Shown here: one piece after another, positions 33,965 through 39,011 of the stretch
Layout of the letters: each line of letters begins with the position of its first letter
How positions within the stretch are numbered: position 1 is the first letter of the stretch
From: Bacteroidales bacterium UBA1208
GTDB lineage: Bacteria > Bacteroidota > Bacteroidia > Bacteroidales > P3
Length of the DNA stretch: 39,011 nucleotides
Assembly (NCBI GenBank): GCA_002309955.1
Contig: DBXQ01000012.1
Location: 5,555-44,565, forward strand
Direction: 5' to 3'
Program-made: the position numbers and the translations under genes
The notes under the pieces: model-generated
The model's database searches: none
Told to the model about the DNA's origin: nothing
The model's input: only the letters and a program-made list of their open reading frames with translations

Positions 33965-34063
33965 GCTCCACGATATATCGACGTTCGAATGACGATACAA
34001 TAACGATATGCTATCGTTGAAATATCGTTGAAGTATCGTTGATGTATCGTTGATATGGTGGAG
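33965..34063. repeat. 11-bp-periodic imperfect palindrome
   Basis: The right half has TATCGTTGA four times at exact 11-bp steps (34012, 34023, 34034 and 34045). The left half has ACGATA-type words at 11-bp steps (33970, 33981, 33992 and 34003, the second one diverged). The centre is CGATA-TGC-TATCG (34004-34016). The ends are CTCCAC (33965) and GTGGAG (34058), which pair. It lies between the divergent FISUMP and DUF853 genes. The rest of the gap 33657-34330 holds the promoter at 33855 and no convincing gene. Confidence 0.82.
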
Positions 34064-34330
34064 AAAGATATATAATTGCAACAGGATAATATGTGTTAAA
34101 TACGATGTTTAACAGATGCATCGCATTATCGTCTAATATTTTGTCGTGATGGAAATGGCATTATTATTCGATGGTTGGAGGCTGTCGAGGTGGATATAAA
34201 GCTTTTTGCGAGAGGGCACAATAAAACAAGAGCGCGTGCGTTATAGTAAGTGTGAAAGAAAACTAAGAGTCAGTGGCTCTTGTTACTGCCTCATCATTGA
34301 AAAGACAACAACATTAAAGCATAATTCCCT

Positions 34331-35896
34331 ATGATAGACAACACTGGTACCCCCTTCAACGCCGTTGCCGACGGCAAACACCTCGGCATCATCCCTCAAA
34401 TGGCCAACCGCCATGGACTCATTGCCGGAGCCACGGGCACGGGCAAGACTTGCACCTTGCAGAACCTGGCCGAAACCTTCAGCGCCATGGGCGTGCCGGT
34501 GTTCGCCACCGACATTAAGGGTGACCTCTCGGGCGTGGCCAAGGCTGGAGGCGGCAACGTGCATTTTGAGAAGAGCATTGCCGACAACAACCTGCAGGCC
34601 TGCGGGTTCGAGTATAAAGAGTGCCCTGTCTGTTTTTGGGACGTGTTCGGCGAACAGGGTCACCCGCTACGCACCACCGTCAGCGAGATGGGTTCCATGC
34701 TGCTGAGCCGCATTCTCGACCTCAACGACACGCAGAGCGACGTGCTGAGCATGGTGTTCCGCATTGCTGACGACCAGCAACTTTTGCTCCTTGACCTCAA
34801 GGACCTCCGCAAGATGCTGGAGGAAGTGGGCAACAACCGTGCCCAATATACAACCTCCTACGGTACCGTGGCCCCTGCCACCATTGGCGCCATCCAACGC
34901 AGCCTGCTGACATTGGAGAGCCAAGGGGGCGACATGTTCTTCGGCGAGCCGGCCATCGACATCTACGACTTCATGCAGACCCGCGCCGGACGCGGTGTCA
35001 TCAACATCATGGCTTCGGACAAGATTGTCAACTCGCCCAAGGTCTACACCTCGTTCCTGCTCTACCTCCTCAGCGAACTGTACGAGCAGCTACCCGAGGT
35101 GGGCGACCTCGACAAGCCCAAGCTGGTATTCTTCTTCGACGAGGCCCACATGCTCTTCAACGGCATCAACAAAGCCCTATTGGAGAAGATTGAGCAGATG
35201 GTACGTCTCATCCGCTCGAAGGGAGTAGGCATCTATTTCTGCACACAGAACCCCGATGACATCCCCGACGCTGTGCTGGGGCAGCTGGGCAACCGCGTGC
35301 AGCACGCACTGAGGGCATATACTCCGCGCGACCAGAAGGCAGTAAGGGTGGCAGCCGAGACCTTCCGCGCCAATCCAGCCTTCGACACAGCACAGACCAT
35401 CACCGAAATGGGTGTGGGCGAAGCATTGGTCTCCTTCCTCGACCCCAAGGGTGTGCCCTGCATGGTGGAGCGTGCCCGTATCCTGCCTCCGCAGGGACAG
35501 GCCGGAGCCTTGACACCCGAAGAGCGGCAGCGCATCATCAGCACCTCGATGGTGTATGGCAAATACGACCGCTTGAACGACCGCGTGTCCGCCTACGAGA
35601 TATTGAGCGAGCGCATGGAGCAGGCCATGCAGGAGAAAGAACAGGCCCTGCAGCAGAAAGAGGAGGAGAAACGTCTGAAAGAGGAGGCCAAGCAGCAACG
35701 CGAAGAGGAGCGGCTGCAAGCCGCCGAGGAGCGCAAACGCAAGGCCGAAGAACGCGAGCGGCAACGTGCCAAGGAGAAGACTCTTGGGGGCAGCCTCCAG
35801 AAGATGGTGGTCACCAAGGCCAAGCGCGAATTGGTAAACGAGGCCTTCAAACTGGGCCGCGGCCTGTTAGGTTCGCTACTGAAAGGAAAAAAATGA
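34331..35896 (+). CDS. HerA/DUF853-family ATPase
   Basis: This 521-residue ATPase belongs to the HerA-FtsK group known as DUF853 (YjgR-like). The Walker A is GATGTGKT at 33-40, in HGLIAGATGTGKTCTLQNLAE. Walker B is KLVFFFDEAHML (about 265). QNPDDIPDAVLGQLGNRVQHALRAYTP is the family's conserved block with an arginine finger candidate. The C-terminal 90 residues (about 430-521) are a highly charged coiled coil of E/K/R/Q repeats ending in a hydrophobic tail. No nuclease such as NurA is adjacent. The gene stands alone between two minus-strand genes, with a strong terminator formed across its stop codon. Confidence 0.93.
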   Translation: MIDNTGTPFNAVADGKHLGIIPQMANRHGLIAGATGTGKTCTLQNLAETFSAMGVPVFATDIKGDLSGVAKAGGGNVHFEKSIADNNLQACGFEYKECPVCFWDVFGEQGHPLRTTVSEMGSMLLSRILDLNDTQSDVLSMVFRIADDQQLLLLDLKDLRKMLEEVGNNRAQYTTSYGTVAPATIGAIQRSLLTLESQGGDMFFGEPAIDIYDFMQTRAGRGVINIMASDKIVNSPKVYTSFLLYLLSELYEQLPEVGDLDKPKLVFFFDEAHMLFNGINKALLEKIEQMVRLIRSKGVGIYFCTQNPDDIPDAVLGQLGNRVQHALRAYTPRDQKAVRVAAETFRANPAFDTAQTITEMGVGEALVSFLDPKGVPCMVERARILPPQGQAGALTPEERQRIISTSMVYGKYDRLNDRVSAYEILSERMEQAMQEKEQALQQKEEEKRLKEEAKQQREEERLQAAEERKRKAEERERQRAKEKTLGGSLQKMVVTKAKRELVNEAFKLGRGLLGSLLKGKK

Positions 35897-35930
35897 AAGA
35901 AAGCCCCGCCAAATGTGCGGGGCTTTCTTT
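35896..35930. terminator. Strong bidirectional terminator
   Basis: AAAGAAAGCCCCGC (35896-35909) and 35917-35930 form a perfect 14-bp stem with a 7-base loop. A T-run follows on the plus strand (for DUF853), and the A-run before it acts as the T-run on the minus strand (for the porin-like gene). The DUF853 stop codon TGA ends at the first stem base. Confidence 0.85.
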
Positions 35931-35996
35931 TAGGTGGATAACAATCGTGGTTTCTAAGATACAGCGCGCAGCATCAAATACGCTGCAAGTGCATTC

Positions 35997-36764
35997 TTAG
36001 AAATGATAGTTGAAGCCGAGGCGGAAGAGGTTGAGATGGTTGGCAAGGCTCTCGGCATTGAAGGTGGCAATACAGTTAAAGTCTCTTGCAGTGGTTTTTC
36101 TTTCGACCTCGACACCACCGACAATATCCTTATAGTGGGTGGTTCGGTTGACGAAACTAATACCAAGAAGGTCGATGTAGAGGTCGGCAGAGAAATGGTT
36201 GCTGAAACGGTAGTTGACACCAGGAACAGCAGCGATTGCCAATGTATTGGTAGTAGTTTTGCCATCAACGGTAGTATTGTGGGCGTCGATTACACCGGCA
36301 ACGGCCGTGTTGTAGGAATGAACCTTGCTCTTGGGAGTCATCATATAGGCTAACTGAGCCTCGGCAAAGAAGGAGAGTTTGTTGTAGGACATGAATGTGT
36401 AGCGGAAGTAGGGGGCGAAATAAAATCCGTTGTTAGTGGTCTTGTCCCAGCCTTCAAAATCCTTGTGGGCGCGATAAAATCCAGCATAGTTGCTATTAAA
36501 ATCTTTATGCACATCTGAAGTAAAGCCAAGGGTTATGCCGACATGCATTTTTTCGTTCAGGTTGTAGCCGAATTTGGGGGCAAAAACAAAGTTGGTATAA
36601 ATGTCGGTGGGGATAGTGTACTCGGTGGGGGTGGCACCAACGGCAGACCTATTCCATGTATTACCGCCATTGGTGTTCAGGCCGACTTGGCCACCGATAA
36701 CGAACTGGGCGTTGGCAGCAAAAGCAAAAGCTGCGAGTGCAAGAGTCAATACGATTTTTTTCAT
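35997..36764 (-). CDS. Outer-membrane beta-barrel protein (porin-like)
   Basis: This 255-residue barrel protein has a signal peptide (about 1-19, ending ANAQ). The mature chain alternates hydrophobic and polar residues and is aromatic-rich, starting FVIGGQVGLN and ending with RLGFNYHF, a C-terminal phenylalanine as used for insertion by the BAM complex. Segments such as MHVGITLGFTSD, GFYFAPYFRYTF and SFFAEAQLAYMM are membrane strands. It resembles the small OmpA-like barrels common in Bacteroidales, with no OmpA peptidoglycan domain. A TAnnTTTG box at 36807-36814 gives a short leader. It converges with DUF853 at the shared terminator. Confidence 0.88.
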   Translation of the reverse strand: MKKIVLTLALAAFAFAANAQFVIGGQVGLNTNGGNTWNRSAVGATPTEYTIPTDIYTNFVFAPKFGYNLNEKMHVGITLGFTSDVHKDFNSNYAGFYRAHKDFEGWDKTTNNGFYFAPYFRYTFMSYNKLSFFAEAQLAYMMTPKSKVHSYNTAVAGVIDAHNTTVDGKTTTNTLAIAAVPGVNYRFSNHFSADLYIDLLGISFVNRTTHYKDIVGGVEVERKTTARDFNCIATFNAESLANHLNLFRLGFNYHF

Positions 36765-36806
36765 TGCGTTAAGATTTTAGGGTTAATAAACTTGTATTTG
36801 ACGGTG

Positions 36807-36814
36807 CAAAGATA
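36807..36814 (-). promoter_or_regulatory. Putative -7 promoter box for the barrel protein gene
   Basis: On the minus strand this reads TATCTTTG (TAnnTTTG). The start site would be near 36800, with a leader of about 36 bases to the ATG at 36764. No good -33 element is visible. Confidence 0.55.
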
Positions 36815-36889
36815 CACATTTTCTCTGATATAGAAAGAAAAAAAAAATGTAATGGGCAACAATACAGCTGAAAGAAACAATGAAAAGAG

Positions 36890-36931
36890 GGCTGGCTGGG
36901 TAGTGCACTGCCGTGCGCGCCCCAGCCAGCC
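36890..36931 (-). terminator. Terminator of the fimbrillin-like/FISUMP gene
   Basis: GGCTGGCTGGG (36890-36900) pairs perfectly with 36921-36931, and the 20-base loop can itself fold (GCAC/GTGC). On the minus strand CTCTTTTC follows. It lies 38 bases after the stop of the 469-residue lipoprotein gene. Confidence 0.7.
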
Positions 36932-36968
36932 ATCTTTTCCCCTGCCCGTGGGGGGCAAGGGTAAGGTT

Positions 36969-38378
36969 CTACTGCGCAGAACGCACAGCCCGAACAGAAT
37001 GACCGTTGTCGCGGGCGCTGATGCCCACGGACTGGTAGTCCGAGCGGAAAGCGAAGTAACACGCGACGTTCGGGCTGCCCGTGTAGAGCGAACTCGACCA
37101 GTAGTAGCCGCCGATCCCAGCGTATGTGAGCGAACTGCCATCAAGGTAGCCGGCGGCGGGCAGAAAGAGACTATTGCCGTTAGAACCGGTGAAGCGACAA
37201 CCGTTCACGCCGTTCTGCGTTGTCCACTCGCTGGTGGTGTTGTTTATCAGCTCTTGCCATTCTGCAGATGTTGGGGTGCGACCACCGTAGTTGGCGGTGG
37301 CGGCATCGTCGCCAGACTGGAGGATGGTCAGATTGTCGGTGAAGCCGCTATAACCATAATCTGAATTGTAGCAGTATTTGGTGAGTTGGTCGTAGCCCCC
37401 GTTGCAGTAGATGTAGTTGCTCCAGTAGTAGGTGCTCTTGGTCGTGGTCTCGCCCCAAGCAAAGTAGTCGCCATAGTCCTCCGGCGAGGTGGCACCCACG
37501 TTTCGCGTTGCCCACAACAGCCCGCTGGGCAGCCCAAGATCCACCCAATCGTTTGAGGGATCCAACTGCTCCACTGTCAGGCTCACCAATGCCATGCTGT
37601 TGTGGCGCAACGACGCGCGCTTCTGGAACGTCACAGATTCTCCAACGGTAGAAGTGAGTGTTATAGACACGTCGTCCTCCTCAAATTCAGGTGCAATGAT
37701 GTAATAGACGTATGTATCCCTGTCACCACGGCCTATCGTGGGACGGTTCCCAGTAGGGAACACTAACGACACCTGGTGGCTTGCCGACGACGGTGTTGTC
37801 AGTTCTACGGCATCGTTAGACCCTCCTGCCACCGTGGCACTGCCCAGTCCGCTCAGGTAGGCACTGCGCGTCTCAACCGTGATGCGCTCGAGGGAGAAAT
37901 CGCTCCCCGTGCGGTTGGTTACCACTACCTTTATCAGAGAGCAGAGATTGTGGAACGTCAGCCGCTCACTCGACGAGTAGGCACCCATCGGCACCTTCAC
38001 TTTCTGGTCGCCGCGACTGTCCACTTCGTATTGCTGTTCGCGAGGTAGCGTCACGGCTATCGTACTGCTACTTGATATGTCCACATCCCCCACTATGTCG
38101 GCAGGGTAGATGGCGCGGTAGTGGCTACTTCCCGCCACGTCGGTTATTTGTGCCGTGGCTCCATAAGCCGCCGTGGTAGTGCAGGTCTGGTTGTTCACCC
38201 GTACCAGGTCGTTGTTGTGCCAGCAGGGTGTCACATCGTCAATGTACACCTTGGCATTCCTGCCGTTGTCTATAGTGGCACCAAGGGTCACGGTGCCGTA
38301 CTCTTTCTTGCAGCCTGCTGCCAGTACCATTGCACTGACCATTAGACCTAATATCATTTCTATACGTATTCTTTTCAT
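36969..38378 (-). CDS. Fimbrillin-like lipoprotein with C-terminal FISUMP domain
   Basis: This 469-residue lipoprotein has lipobox LAAGC (cysteine about residue 23). The N-terminal two thirds (about 25-285) is a Mfa/fimbrillin-like beta domain, with WHNNDLVRV, YRAIYPAD and the middle FHNLCSLIKVVVTNRT that is typical of this group. The C-terminal domain (about 290-469) is FISUMP-like: WVDLGLPSGLLWATRNVGA, DYGDYFAWGET, GGRTPTSAEWQEL, NSLFLPAAGY and YWSSSLYTG. The same C-terminal module forms almost the entire 231-residue protein at 32961. It probably acts at the cell surface, perhaps as a fimbrial subunit or adhesin. A short precursor-like gene lies 44 bp upstream. Confidence 0.88.
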   Translation of the reverse strand: MKRIRIEMILGLMVSAMVLAAGCKKEYGTVTLGATIDNGRNAKVYIDDVTPCWHNNDLVRVNNQTCTTTAAYGATAQITDVAGSSHYRAIYPADIVGDVDISSSSTIAVTLPREQQYEVDSRGDQKVKVPMGAYSSSERLTFHNLCSLIKVVVTNRTGSDFSLERITVETRSAYLSGLGSATVAGGSNDAVELTTPSSASHQVSLVFPTGNRPTIGRGDRDTYVYYIIAPEFEEDDVSITLTSTVGESVTFQKRASLRHNSMALVSLTVEQLDPSNDWVDLGLPSGLLWATRNVGATSPEDYGDYFAWGETTTKSTYYWSNYIYCNGGYDQLTKYCYNSDYGYSGFTDNLTILQSGDDAATANYGGRTPTSAEWQELINNTTSEWTTQNGVNGCRFTGSNGNSLFLPAAGYLDGSSLTYAGIGGYYWSSSLYTGSPNVACYFAFRSDYQSVGISARDNGHSVRAVRSAQ

Positions 38379-38422
38379 GTTTTCTAAATTTTAATTCTTA
38401 AATTTCATTATAATATTATCAT

Positions 38423-38632
38423 TTACCATCTCTCTATTTCAAATGATGTGGTTGCATTGCCGTCGCCTGTCCAGTCATCGCGCTCGAACAGGCTCGACCG
38501 GCTGCCGGGGGAGTCTTCGTCCCAAGTATCCAACTCAAAAGGTGTGGCAGAAAGACCAAGTCCTATCTCCACCACGAAATTTACAGTTTTTATCTCCGGA
38601 GGACTGTATACCTCATTGTGTTCTCGTTTCAT
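38423..38632 (-). CDS. Short peptide gene preceding the fimbrillin-like gene
   Basis: This is a 69-residue protein starting MKREHNEVYSPPEIKTVNF. The P-E-I-K...V.E.G.....S pattern followed by an acidic, D/S/E-rich end (TWDEDSPGS) recalls short proteins found next to fimbrillin-like genes in Bacteroidales. There is no signal peptide and no transmembrane segment. The function is unknown. The gene is co-oriented with and 44 bp upstream of the large lipoprotein gene, so it may be translated from the same transcript. The only nearby promoter box is at 38870-38877. Confidence 0.65.
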   Translation of the reverse strand: MKREHNEVYSPPEIKTVNFVVEIGLGLSATPFELDTWDEDSPGSRSSLFERDDWTGDGNATTSFEIERW

Positions 38633-38869
38633 GATTTGACAGATAAATTATTATTAGTTTCATGTGACTCCATGTGATATGATATGCTATTTCGTTAGTA
38701 ATAAGAAAAATCAACTCCAGACCACCACCTGTTCTGCATGTGTATGTTGTGAAACCAAGTTAATAATATAGCCACAAAACGATTGCAGCCTGATATGGGG
38801 GGGGGATACTATATGATTATTAAATAGTTGTAACACAGAGATCATTTTTATCATTTCAAATTTCATTTG

Positions 38870-38877
38870 CAAAGATA
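38870..38877 (-). promoter_or_regulatory. Putative -7 promoter box for the fimbrillin-like operon
   Basis: On the minus strand this reads TATCTTTG (TAnnTTTG). It would start a leader of about 230 bases before the short peptide gene at 38632. No canonical -33 is visible. The gap 38633-38993 has no other gene; it contains a run of nine G residues at about 38798-38806. Confidence 0.5.
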
Positions 38878-38940
38878 AATAAAAAAATCGATTTGCTGTA
38901 ATTATTCAAATCGCAGTATTTAAAATGTAAAAAAAAACAA

Positions 38941-38969
38941 AAGGAGACACCGACACAGGGTGCCTCCTT
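38941..38969 (-). terminator. Terminator of a gene entering from the right
   Basis: AAGGAGACACC (38941-38951) pairs with 38959-38969. On the minus-strand transcript the one imperfect position is a G-U wobble, and a long T-run (TTGTTTTTTTTT) follows. Both features point to a minus-strand transcript from the gene whose end lies at 38994. Confidence 0.75.
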
Positions 38970-38993
38970 ATAATGTGGGAGATGATGTACGTA

Positions 38994-39011
38994 TTAGAAG
39001 TAGAGGTCGCG
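38994..39011 (-). CDS. C-terminal end of a gene cut by the window edge
   Basis: The last bases read on the minus strand as RDLYF followed by TAA, 25 bases before the terminator hairpin. A terminal phenylalanine after aromatic and polar residues fits an outer-membrane barrel protein, such as a TonB-dependent receptor. Only five codons are visible, so this is a guess. Confidence 0.35.
   Translation of the reverse strand, partial: RDLYF

Noticed and set aside
33668..34020. Two overlapping plus-strand frames of about 111-113 residues
   Set aside because: No start context, no domain, and they run through the 11-bp-periodic palindrome. Probably not coding.
35961..35988. A small GCAGC/GCTGC hairpin after the porin-like gene
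   Set aside because: Five-pair stem without a T-run; the strong terminator at 35896-35930 explains the end of transcription better.
1..39011. tRNA, rRNA, riboswitch, transposase or prophage genes
   Set aside because: Looked for by eye in both strands; none of their hallmarks was seen. A covariance-model search would be needed to exclude small RNAs.

Overview
The window reads as a chromosomal segment of a Bacteroidales bacterium (phylum Bacteroidota), probably host-associated. The evidence is BspA-type leucine-rich repeat, fimbrillin-like and FISUMP-like surface proteins, DUF4143 ATPase and DUF853 genes, the single-chain Nfn-type flavoprotein, and promoters of the TAnnTTTG type instead of E. 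coli -10 boxes. Start codons generally lack Shine-Dalgarno sequences. The family or genus cannot be fixed from the sequence alone.

Layout. (1) 0.3-12.8 kb, all on the minus strand: an LRR surface protein, polA, pdxA, a leucyl aminopeptidase, an ABC exporter, a DUF721/DciA-like protein, recF, ispH, an M23 peptidase and an unknown protein with a DUF4236-like N-terminus. lpdA follows with its own promoter. (2) 14.8-24.4 kb, plus strand: a small lipoprotein, an outer-membrane barrel protein with a damaged start codon, a TlpA-like thioredoxin protein, tpiA, a LolC/E-type permease, an orphan sensor kinase and a single-chain NfnA-NfnB type oxidoreductase. (3) 24.5-32.7 kb, minus strand: a DppB-type permease, tsaB, lolA, folE, rlmI, rpe, a YitT-family protein, a YggS-family protein and an AAA/DUF4143 ATPase. 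(4) 33-39 kb: surface genes (two FISUMP-domain lipoproteins, a porin-like barrel protein, a short precursor-like peptide gene) and a HerA/DUF853 ATPase.

Most genes are housekeeping: replication and repair (polA, recF, DciA-like), cofactors and isoprenoids (pdxA, ispH, folE), central metabolism (tpiA, rpe, lpdA), tRNA and rRNA modification (tsaB, rlmI) and lipoprotein sorting (lolA and a LolC/E-like permease).

The less ordinary content lies mainly between genes. At least six gaps between co-oriented genes carry tracts built from 8-bp words, usually arranged as an imperfect palindrome and starting at or within a few bases of a stop codon. One further gap has an 11-bp-periodic palindrome of about 100 bp. 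The DUF4143 ATPase promoter is preceded by three identical 18-bp repeats at an exact 33-bp pitch, the first carrying the -33 element. Protein-level oddities are a DNA polymerase I with no recognisable proofreading residues but two tandem clamp-binding-like motifs, an Nfn-type electron-bifurcating enzyme fused into one chain, an ABC exporter that ends just after its switch histidine, and a signal-peptide protein whose start codon appears to be ACG. No rRNA, tRNA, CRISPR array, prophage or transposase was recognised.
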